Notes under the pieces: model-generated
What the model was told of the DNA's origin: nothing
Database searches by the model: none
What the model saw: the letters and a program-made list of their open reading frames with translations, nothing else
Program-made: the position numbers and the translations under genes
In this document: positions 35,701-47,700 of the stretch, in pieces
How the letters are laid out: each line of letters begins with the position of its first letter
Position numbering within the stretch: the stretch's first letter is position 1
Source of the DNA: Cladopsammia gracilis
Taxonomy: Eukaryota > Cnidaria > Anthozoa > Scleractinia > Dendrophylliidae
Direction of reading: 5' to 3'
Assembly: GCA_022457155.1 (NCBI GenBank)
Contig: JAJGOT010000123.1
Location: 140,001-204,000, forward strand
DNA length: 64,000 bases

Positions 35701-38700
35701 GAGTTGTATAGGGGTGTACAGTGTTGTATAGGGGTGTACAGTGTTGTATAGGGATGTACAGTGTTGTATAGGGATGTAATATGTTGTATAGGGGAGTACA
35801 GTGTTGTATAGGGGTGTACAGTGCTGTATATATAGGGGTGTACAGTGTTGTATAGGGGTGTACAGTGTTGTATAGGGGTGTACAGTGTTGTATAGGGGTG
35901 TACAGTGTTGTATAGGGGAGTACAGTGTTGTAAAGGGGTGTACAGTGTTGTATAGGGGTGTACAGTGTTGTATAGGGATGTACAGTGTTGTATAGGGATG
36001 TAGAGTGTTGTATAGGGGAGTACAGTGTTGTATAGGGGTGTACAGTGCTGTATATATAGGGGTGTACAGTGCTGTATATATAGGGGTGTACAGTGTTGTA
36101 TAGGGGTGTACAGTGTTGGATATGGGTGTACAGTGTTGGATATGGGTGTACAGTGTTGTATAGGGGTGTACAGTGTTGTATAGGGGTGTACAGTGTTGTT
36201 TAGCGGTGTACAGTGTTGTATAGGGGTGTACAGTGTTGTATAGGGGTGTACAGTGTTGTATAGGGGTGTACAGTGTTGTATAGGGGAGTACAGTGTTGTA
36301 TATGGGTGTACAGTGCTGTATATATAGGGGTGTACAGTGTTGTATAGGAGTGTACAGTATTGTATAGGGGTGTACAGTGTTGTATAGGGGTGTACAGTGT
36401 TGTATAGGGATGTATAGTGTTGTATAGGGGAGTACAGTGTTGTATAGGGGTGTGCAGTGTTGTATAGGAGTGTGCAGTGTTGTATAGGGGTGTACAGTGT
36501 TGTATAGGGGTGTACAGTGTTGCATAGGAGTGCACAGTGTTGGATATGGGTGTACAGTGTTGTATAGGGGTGTACAGTGTTGTATAGGGATGTACAGTGT
36601 TGTATATGGGTGTACAGTGTTGCATAGGAGTGTACAGTGTTGGATATGGGTGTACAGTGTTGTATAGGGGTGTACAGTGTTGTATATGGGTGTACAGTGT
36701 TGCATAGGAGTGCACAGTGTTGGATATGGGTGTACAGTGTTGTATAGGGGTGTACAGTGTTGTATAGGGATGTACAGTGTTGTATATGGGTGTACAGTGT
36801 TGTATAGGGGTGTGCAGTGTTGTATAGGAGTGTGCAGTGTTGTATAGGGGTGTACAGTGTTGTATAGGGGTGTACAGTGTTGCATAGGAGTGCACAGTGT
36901 TGTATATGGGTGTACAGTGTTGTATAGGGGTGTACAGTGTTGTATAGGGATGTATAGTGTTGTATAGGGGAGTACAGTGTTGTATAGGGGTGTGCAGTGT
37001 TGTATAGGAGTGTGCAGTGTTGTATAGGGGTGTACAGTGTTGTATATGGGTGTACAGTGTTGCATAGGAGTGCACAGTGTTGGATATGGGTGTACAGTGT
37101 TGTATAGGGGTGTACAGTGTTGTATAGGGATGTACAGTGTTGTATATGGGTGTACAGTGTTGCATAGGAGTGTACAGTGTTGGATATGGGTGTACAGTGT
37201 TGTATAGGGGTGTACAGTGTTGTATATGGGTGTATAGGGGTGTACAGTGCTGTATAGGGGTGTACAGAGTTGTATAGGGGTGTACAGTGTTGTATAGGGG
37301 TGTACAGTGTTGTATAGGGATGTACAGTGTTGTATAGGGATGTAATATGTTGTATAGGGGAGTACAGTGTTGTATAGGGGTGTACAGTGCTGTATATATA
37401 GGGGTGTACAGTGTTGTATAGGGGTGTACAGTGTTGTATAGGGGTGTACAGTGTTGTATAGGGGTGTACAGTGTTGTATAGGGGAGTACAGTGTTGTAAA
37501 GGGGTGTACAGTGTTGTATAGGGGTGTACAGTGTTGTATAGGGATGTACAGTATTAGAAGACACACAGATTTTAGTAGATTAAAACCAAATCTTGCATCA
37601 AACATCTTTGACACAATGATTTCTCCAATCCTCACTTATAATAGTGAAGCTTGGGGCTTATATACCAAACAAGACTTTAAGACTTGGGATAGATCCTCAA
37701 TAGAAAAAGTTCAATTACAATTCTGCAAACGCTATTTAGAAATAAATAATAAGACCTCGAATTTAGCATGTAGAGCGGAACTAGGTCGATTCCCTCTCAT
37801 TCTTACCATAAATCAGAAAATTCTTAATTATATTCTATATCTTAAAAGCAAAAATGACGACTCTATAATGAAACAAATTTTCTTAATATCATTAGATCTC
37901 CATTCAATTAAAAAAACTAATTTTTACTCTAATTTATTAAACATGGTTGAATACTATGATCTACAAAATTTTAATCTTGACACACTGGATGAAAATAAGA
38001 TCATGCATTATGTCAATCTTATGAAGCAAAAGTATATTTCCTACTGGAAAAATGCTTTACAGAACTCAAGGAAATTGGAATTTTACAATAGTTTTAAGGA
38101 TCAATACATAATCTCCCATTATCTAGATCACACAAGGAAATCAAATGAAAGGAAAACTCTAGTCAAATTTAGGACAGGTAATCCAAAACTCATGATCGAG
38201 CTTGGTCGATATAATCAAATCCCTAGAGAAAATAGATTATGCCCTTTATGCGAATCAAATAATATCGAAAACGAAATTCATTTTCTCTTTCAATGCCCAA
38301 GATATTCAACTTTAAGAGATAAATACTTTAATCAAATCTACCAACACTTGCCGAATATTCAAAATACATTCTCAACAGAAAGTATCAAAGAATTGATGAA
38401 CTCTTCCAATTATTTTGTTAATTTACTTTTAATGAAAATGATATCTGCATGCTTTGAATTACGTGATAGCTTAATATTGTCAAATCAAAATGAAGTTTTG
38501 TAATTATTTAATATTCTTTTACTGTCTTTTGTTATTGTTAAAAGTATGCTTTTGCAATACTGTAACTCAATATAGTCATGCAAATAAAGCTATTATTTAC
38601 TTACTTACTTACAGTGTTGTATAGGGATGTAGAGTGTTGTATAGGGGAGTACAGTGTTGTATAGGGGTGTACAGTGCTGTATATATAGGGGTGTACAGTG

Positions 38701-41700
38701 CTGTATATATAGGGGTGTACAGTGTTGTATAGGGGTGTACAGTGTTGGATATGGGTGTACAGTGTTGGATATGGGTGTACAGTGTTGTATAGGGGTGTAC
38801 AGTGTTGTATAGGGGTGTACAGTGTTGTTTAGCGGTGTACAGTGTTGTATAGGGGTGTACAGTGTTGTATAGGGGTGTACAGTGTTGTATAGGGGAGTAC
38901 AGTGTTGTATATGGGTGTACAGTGCTGTATATATAGGGGTGTACAGTGTTGTATAGGAGTGTACAGTATTGTATATGGGTGTACAGTGTTGTATAGGGGT
39001 GTACAGTGTTGTATAGGGATGTATAGTGTTGTATAGGGGAGTACAGTGTTGTATAGGGGTGTGCAGTGTTGTATAGGAGTGTGCAGTGTTGTATAGGGGT
39101 GTACAGTGTTGTATAGGGGTGTACAGTGTTACATAGGGGTGTACAGTGCTGTATATATAGGGATGTACAGTGTTGTATAGGGGAGTACAGAGTTGTATAG
39201 GGGTGTACGGGGCTGTACATGGCTGTATTGGTATGTACAGTGCTGTATAGTGCTGTACGGTGTTGTATAGGGTGTACAGGGCTATATTGGGATGTACAGT
39301 GCTGTACAGAGTTGTTCGGTGATGCATGGGGATATACAGGGCTGTATAGGGCTGTATTGGGATATACAGTGCTTTATAGGGCTGTACGGTGTTGTATGGG
39401 GTATACAGTGCTGCATAGGGATGTACGATGTTGTATGGGGATATACAGGGCTGTATAGGGGTGTACAAAGTTGCATAGGGGTGTACAGTGCTGTATAGGA
39501 GTGACAGTGTTGTATAGGGGTGTACATGGCTGTGTTGGGATGTGCAGTGCTGTATATGGATGTACTGTGTTGTATGGGGGTATACATGGTTGTATTGGGC
39601 TGTACAGAGTTGTACAAGGGTGTACAGGGCTGTATTGGGATATACAGTGCTGTATATAGGGCTGAACGGTGTTGTACGGTGTTATAAAGGGCTGTATAGG
39701 GGTGTACAGTCTTGCATAGGGGTGTACAGGGCTGTATATGGGTGTGCGGCACTGTATAGGGGTGTACATGGCTGTATAGGGCTGTACGCTGTTGTACGGG
39801 GGTATACAGTGCTGCATAGAAGTGTACAGTATTGTATGGGGGTGTACGGGGATGTATAGGGTTGTACATGGCTGTGTTGCGATGTACAGTGCTGTATAGG
39901 GTTGTATGGTGTTGTATAGCTAGGGGTATACAGGGCTGTATGGGGTTGTACAGCGATGTATGGGGGTATACAGGGCTGTATAGGGGTGTACAGGGCTGTA
40001 TATGGGTGTGCAGCACTGTATAGCAGTGTACGGGGCTGTATAGGAGTGTACGGTGTTGTGTTGGGGTGTATAGGGCTTTATGGGGGTATACAGTGCTGTA
40101 TAGGGCTGTATGGTGTTGTATGGGGATATACAATGCTGTGTAGGGGGTGTACAATGTTGCATAGGGGTGTACAGTATTATACAGTACTTTATAGAGGTGT
40201 ACAGTGTTGTTTGAGGACGCTATATAATGTTCACACATGAAATATATACTAGTTATAATAATTATATTATACTATAGTTATAATAATTATATTATACTAC
40301 TTATAATAATATATATTATCTCGGTGCACTTGTGGCTTGTCACCATGAAGTATATGCCGCAAGGTTAAATCAGAAGACTGATGTTAACTATCAGCTAGCT
40401 AGCACTATATGCTTTAGCACACAAACAAGTACAGTATCGTTTAAATGGTGTCTTTATAAGAGAAATTTTCGAGAAATTTCTATATGTTCTCACAGAACAG
40501 AAACCACGCCCTTTGGGAGGGGTGGGTGGGGAGTTGGACCCAGGGGGTGGAGGCAAAATGCTTAGGAGAGGGGAGAGTCCGAACATTAAGTAGTCATGAA
40601 TTGGCTCAAAGGAGCCTTTGATGTTTTACAATTTTTAACTCAGCAGCTATGAAATGATTTAAAGGGTTTTTAACAATTTACTTGTCATTTTTAGGTTGAT
40701 TTGAGATGCGTTACTGCCGGGATAGGGGCATCTTACTACAAGAACCATTTACCAAAGTTAGGTCAGAACCCTGAATCCCTCATTATACCACCATCAAGCA
40801 GCCCAACATCCAGGCCTAGTGACGATGTTCCACCATTTGAGGTTGGCGAAAGGGTGCGGGTTCTTTTGGGTGTGGTCACCCTGAGGGACATGCAGGAAGG
40901 TCATGGAGGATGGAATGATAAGATGGAAGAGGTACTAAAATATACCATCGTATTAATTCATCAGAATCTTCACAACGAGTTTGTTGTTGGTCCATTGACC
41001 TCCATATGTGACCACCTCTCGTAAGCGACCATTTTTACAAAATCAATACCACACATTTCCGATCAAAGCATTATTTAATTGGAATCTCCTATTAGTGACT
41101 GACCACTTTTTCAATGCTGGTGATTAAAGTGACCACCCTGGCTTTGCATTTTCAGTGGTCACTTTTGCGTATTCCATTTTTGTAGCTTATCCCTTGACAA
41201 ATTAACAGATAACAAGTTTACACAGTCAAACAATAAGACATAACCTTCTGGCTAACGGACAGGGTATCTTTGCTAACACACTGACTATTAAGTACTTGAC
41301 AGTCTAATCTGAGTTTATCATCTGAGTTGACAAGGTAGGTTGGCCATATCGTAAAGTGATTCAAAAGCTGATGTCTCAAGCACTTGCCCTTCGTCAGAGC
41401 ACACAATGAACCCCTCTGATGAACTGCGGTAGTGCTTGAAATGCCAATTTGCCTTACCAACTAAGGTGATAAAACAAAATTTTTGTGTTTCATTCTCCCA
41501 CTGACACAGCACTGGGGCAATTATTTCTTTAGAAACTAGCCCCCTTTATTCATATTAAGTTCTTGACAATCTACCTCTTGACAGACAGGGGGAGCCGAAG
41601 GACAGTAAGACAGTCAATTAAACAAACGGACAGACAGCGATGAGCAACACACTCTTAGGTACAGTGTACATCCCTGCTTTTTGTTGACTGTCATTATTTT

Positions 41701-44700
41701 TCAGGTGATTGGTCTAATGGGAACAGTTCATAGAATCACTGAACGCGGTGATGTCAGAGTGCAGTACCCTGGGTTTGCTAACAGATGGACTTTCCATCCT
41801 GCAGCTCTTACAAAGGTAAAGTGACAAAGTGATACTTGTTTAATATGTTCTGCCAAAGAAAATTAATACAAAAATGCAACATATTGCTGTGAACATAATA
41901 GTTTAACCCTTTCGCTGCCAAAGTCGACTTTTGTCGACATTGGGAGCAGCAGACATTGCACCACTTGTGACGTGATCAATTTCTACGTTGCCATATAATT
42001 TTGATGCTCAACTGATACAGCGAGAGTAGATCCATGCACATGTGCCTCCACTTTGAATATGGACCAAATTCTAGCAGAGTTATTCGAAAAAAACATGTTC
42101 AAATATTGGTGCAAAATTAGGTGGTAAATTAGGTCAATACCCCTGCAATTGAACAATGTTTCATTTCCAGCATTTTTAGCACTTATGCCAAACCTTTTCC
42201 AGCCGATAGAAAGGTAATAGAGAGTAAAATTCAGTTGTGAAAGGGTTCATTTAAAACTTCAAGTATTTTGTTAGTGCCTGACTTTAACAAACTGTAAGTA
42301 GTTTCACAAAAAAAACCTTCATTTGCTAAGTGAGAATAATGTCTCCTCTTAGGCTGATGAATTTCATGTGAATGACAAAGTGCGAGTCATGAAGGATCAA
42401 GAATTGGTCAAAAAACTTCAAAATGGGCATGGCGAGTGGGCAGAGGAGATGACTGTGGTATGTAGACTTGTTAAATTTCATCCTTTCCACACTCTACTGT
42501 AGTGCCTAAAATTCAAATTGAAATTATTATAGTACATTTCTGAATTGTGTGGTTCCAGAAGATATTTGTACCCTTCGCTATGGAAGGTTATTGGAAATTA
42601 TGAAGGGGGGGGGGGGGGGGGGGGGAGAGGGGGGTCTCATAAGCCAACGTTTTTAAAGGAAAATATGAAGTGAAATTAGTGGTGGGGGTCCAAAGCCAAA
42701 AGGCTCTCTGTGGTAGAAGTATGGATATTTTCTAGAACAACACATTACAATGTATATTAAATGCCAACCATGAAAGAGCATTGCTCATTAGCATTCATTC
42801 AATACCTTTTGTCCACAGCTGAGTTTACCTTGCACAGCATAATTATAATATTATTATCAGAATTACAATCGCAGACTCCAAATTAAAAGCCAAGTTACCT
42901 GACTCAAATTTGAACCTTCATCAAGAAAAGATCAGAATTAATCCGCCTTTTCATTGTTGAAAGAAAGAAATGAAATGAAAGGCAAATTGTTTGCAAAATT
43001 AACTTTCTTACTTACTGATTTGACTCTTTTGCATGTGGCCTTAAATCAACTAGTAAAACATTGATCAACTAATTTTTTTCTGTTGGTTTTGATCTCTGTA
43101 AAAAAAAAAAATGCCCATGATTAAATGTACACAGTGGTAAATATGGTATTCCCTCCATTTCCTTAGGCTTTAGACAAAGTTGGTCAAGTCGTGAAGATTT
43201 ATTCTGATGGCGACATCAGGGTGGCTGTCGCAGGTCAGCATTGGACTTTTAACCCTGCGGTACTTGTAAAGGAGTCATCTGCAGCGACATCTGCCGGTCA
43301 GCAATCTGAGCAAGTCAAGGAAACCACAGCACACGGCGAGCTACAGGGGATATTGCAACCATCCCCTTCATCGACATCATCATCCAAATCACAGCGGCAA
43401 CACCAGAGGCATTCATCGGCAGAGGAACGAAGAAATGTTCCACAGTCTCAAAGGGAAATAGGTATAAAATAAATGTCATCAACTTTTATTACACAAACAG
43501 TGCATTTACAGCTGTGCAGCAACTAGTCTGTGAACCAGTTGTTTTTTTTAATTCCCAAGAGTGCAAGGGATATGGGAAAGCTTGGCGTGTTCCTCACAGA
43601 ATCTAAGATTGTGGTGTGACAAAACAGTAGCCTAATGCACTTATGTCCAGAAATGCATGTAACTCGGACCTTGGGCACTTCATATTACACACAATCATTT
43701 GTAATTTCCATATGACTTCATGTTTGACAGAATTGCTTGTGTTTAGGTGAGAATTAGGTCTAGGGGGCACTTCATGATGTCTATCATAAGGAGCATGAAT
43801 TTCATTAGTGTGCATTTCTGGATATACCTCACCTAATGACGAAGGTGAAAAAACTTATGAATGCTGTGCTCACTCCCCCCCACCCCTCACCCCCACTCTC
43901 CCAACCACCATGACCATTAAAGATATATTATCTTGCATCAAGCCCCTGCTTTTAAAGCAAAAGAACCCCCCTTTTTTACAAAGAATGAAGCATGTTTGAA
44001 AGCTCACTAATACATTTTTTTTGTTTGAAGATGAGTCACTAAGATTGTTGATGGATCACCTACGTATTAACAGCTCAACTGACATTGGATCCATGATAGT
44101 GAGTGAGGCAGGACAAGGACACTTGGAGAAACTGAAAGAGCTGTTAAAAGCCCATCCTGACAAGGTAAGCTACAGTAACATTCATTGGTCAAATTTTTAT
44201 GATAACTCAGGGTAAAAACACATCCAATTTTAGTGACCATGCAATAGAAACCATGCCTGCCATTCTATTCTTTTTCACTATGACCAGCCAAATATAGAAT
44301 ACATGTCTATGACATGAAAAATGAATACAACTGTGCAGGGTGAGGCCAACCAGGCGTAAAAGCTTTATTTGATTCAGGAACAAAAACATGGGAATCAAAA
44401 ACACTTCGTTTTCCAATAAGTATAACTACTTGTACAGTACCACCATAGCCTGCAGTTTTGAGTGTAGACAAGTTCTGGATTAATTTTGCTCAGCTGCCAT
44501 CTTGGTTTCCGGAGATGGAATGTTGGGACAAGTTAAAGGTGGAATGGAAAAGGCAGGACAGAGAAAACTGAAGCTTTTCAAATGAGTAATGAGAGCGGGA
44601 AGGGATGTTTCTTCCCCTCTAAACACCCCCCCCCCCCCCCCCTCCCATCCCCACCTCCTTCATCTCTTGCTCCCTTGGCCATCATGTGAAACCCTCCTCT

Positions 44701-47700
44701 ATTTTCTTAACCTTTGCTTTCACTCCCAGAGTCAATTGTATTATGAAAACATGTAGTTTTGTTCTAACTTTGGAGTCAGTCAAGGAAATGCTATGGTGTT
44801 ACCATTCAAATGAAACCTCTTCAGCGTTGCTTTTGCATGGTACCATTTGTATTTCAATATTTTACAAAAAAAAATTTGGGATTTTTTTAGTTTTGATTTT
44901 GGGCCTTAAAGGGATTCAAAATTTGCCTACACTCAAGGCTATACATATTCCAAGACTTAACCTTCAAAGCTTAACCTACACTCAAGGCTAAGCCTGATGC
45001 GTTAACTGCTATGTAAATGTCATTACAGGTGGATATTGTCCGATCAGACAAGACTTCCTTGCAAATTGCTAGCCACCAAGGATTCAGTGAAGTTGTAGAG
45101 CTTCTGGTTCAGCTGGGTGCGAATGTCGGTCTACAAGTGAGTATTAGCATTTTTGAATACATTCAACTGTTCATATGTGACAAGCCTACAAAATGTGTTA
45201 TGTTATGGTGCTGTTTTGACTTAGAAAATGATACATTCAGCTTGTCTCTAAGCTATTAAAATTGTAAGTGGAGTTACTCTGGAATATTGTTGATGATAAT
45301 AATTTTAAAAAATAGCATTGCTGCAATCATGCCCTCTCTTTTCCCACCTCGATCATGTTTTTTTTTATCAAAAAGAGGATCTGCTCAGAAACAGAAAGTT
45401 TTAACCATGGTTATGCAATGCATGCATAGAAGAAAAAACTTACTTCAAAAAGTTTTCAACTTGTGACCTCTATAATGAAAGGAAATGTCTGCCAACCCCC
45501 GAAACCAATCAGATCGAAGGATTTACAAAATACTACCAGCTCACACACTAAAAACAATTATTTATTTTTGATAAAATATTAATCAGTTAATATGTTTTTC
45601 TCTTCAGGATAACGAAGGAGATACTGCTCTGCATTATGCAGCATTTGGGTGAGTTTGGAAATTTTGGTTTAGCTTCTAACATGAACACACTCGCAAGTGA
45701 AACAGCTAATAATAGCAAGTGAAACAGCTAATAATAGAAACAAGTGAAACAGCTAATAATAGAAAAATAATAGAAACATCCTGTCATTGGACATCCAGTA
45801 AATTTGTCATTTTGACTGGTGAACTGAAGGTTAACCTGACCTGGCAGATAGACTGGGTATTTTTGCTACAATTAAAATAGGGATTATTTGGGGTCGATTT
45901 GTGGATTATTTCATCCTGTATTGCAACTATTTTAAATTCATTCATCACTCACATTTCTCCTTACTTAAGAGAAAAATAAAATGTTATTTTACTCAGAAAC
46001 CAGCCAATGACAGCTGCTGCTCTGCTAAAAGGAGGAGCAGATGGAAACAAACTCAACAAGAACAAGTGTTCTCCTCTTCACGTAGCTGTCAACAAAGGTT
46101 ACACCGAAGTCGTCAAAACGTTGCTAAGCTACTCTTGCGATGCTAATGCACAGGTCTGTAATGTATGCTAATTTACAGCCGTGTCACCAATGAGACTCAA
46201 TTAATTTTAGCTGTTGTTGTTTTTCGCCTGGAAATCAAATGGTTGTTATCATTTCTTACCGCTAGTGGCGCTTCCACGAGAGATCTGAATACTTTTTCAA
46301 TCTTTCCAAAGTTATCATTTCAACACGGCAAGAAACTTCTGAAAGAAGTTTTGCATGTCACATAACTCACGCCGAAAGTTGGCGTTGGGAGTAGAAAGTA
46401 GCATGTCTTTCCCCGTTGCAATGTTATGTTGCAGCAGTATGTCATTTATTTTGCAGTTATCTTGGGAGCGCAATATCTCACCACATGCTCGCAAGAGTGC
46501 CAAAAGTAGAAATAAAGAGCAGGGTCCAAACGATGTCCGTGATTGGCGAACGATACAATTGATATACATGTATCACTTGAACAATGCCCCTATCCCTAAT
46601 CCCTAATCCCTATCCCAGCGGGACAAATCTATTGTTTTCTTAGCGAATCACAGACATCGTTTGGACAAGTGCGGGACTACCCAAAATAAAAGAAAAATCC
46701 GAAATTTCATTTTGTTAAATATTGAAAAACAAGTGGTATCATGCAAAAGTACTGCCAAAGAGGTTTCATTTGAATGGTCACACCATAGGATTTTATCAAC
46801 AGACTCAAAAGTTAGAACAAATGGTACCATGCAAAAGTACTGCTGAAGAGGTTTGATTTGAATGGTCACACCATAGGATTTCATCCACAGACTCAAAAGC
46901 TAGAACAAATGGTACCATGCAAAAGTACTGCTGAAGAGGTTTCATTTGAATGGTCACACCATAGGATTTCGACAACAGACTCAAAAGTTAGAACAAATGG
47001 TACCATGCAAAAGTACATACATACATACATACTTTATTACCACGTCCCCAAAGGGGATTTTCAGAGGCAATGATAAAATGATAAAATACAATGATAAAAT
47101 ACAATGATAAAATATAATACAAAATACTATAAAATTCTAATCACATAGAATTGTAAAAATTATTTAAAAGCTGAGATTTAAGGCGACGTTTAAAATCGAT
47201 AACCGATTCGCAAAGTTTAAAATCGTTCGATAAAGTATAAAGTATAAAGTACTGCTGAAGAGGTTTCATTTGAATGGTCACACCATAGGATTTCATCCAC
47301 AGACTCAAAAGCTAGAGCAAATGGTACCATGCAAAAGTACTGCTGAAGAGGTTTCATTTGAATGGTCACACCATAGGATTTCATCCACAGACTCAAAAGC
47401 TAGAGCAAATGGTACCATGCAAAAGTACTGCTGAAGAGGTTTCATTTGAATGGTCACACCATAGGATTTCGTCCACAGACTCAAAAGCTAGAACCAGTCA
47501 TTTTTGACATGTTTTCATGATGATATTGATTCTGTGAGTGAAAGACCGCGGTTAAAGCGTTGACTCTATCTTACTTGATGAAGAAAACGAGACGCTTCTC
47601 ACGAGACGGTGGTAACTTACATTTGAGCGGGTACTGCAGGAAATAGTTGAAAAATGTGGTGACTGTGTTATTATTAAAGCAGTTCGTGTTTGTTTGTAGG

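Larger units (their letters stand above)
28246..40358. mobile_element. 12.1-kb foldback element with minisatellite arms
   Basis: Ends are inverted copies: GG(T/C)ATATACTTCATGG then TGACAAGCCACAAGTGCACC and GAGATAATATATATTATTAT on both arms. An 8-bp direct repeat, GCAAGGTT, flanks the whole. The AT-rich subterminal part (28285-28355 and 40245-40315), the phrase TGTGTGAACATTATATAG, and then the order of variant minisatellite units all mirror between arms for well over 1 kb. Arms consist of a 20-bp tandem unit. The middle holds unique sequence. Two LINE copies are inserted. An 8-bp duplication fits hAT, P, Merlin or Mutator-like superfamilies, and no transposase is recognisable. It resembles in design the foldback (FB) elements of Drosophila. 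It fills intron 3 of the MIB2-like gene, which would otherwise be about 0.6 kb. Confidence 0.85.

Noticed and set aside
34879..37635. 918-codon minus-strand ORF and similar long ORFs across 28258-30192 and 34473-40240
   Set aside because: They follow the stop-free 20-bp minisatellite in whichever frame it is read. There is no start context, no domain and no third-position bias.
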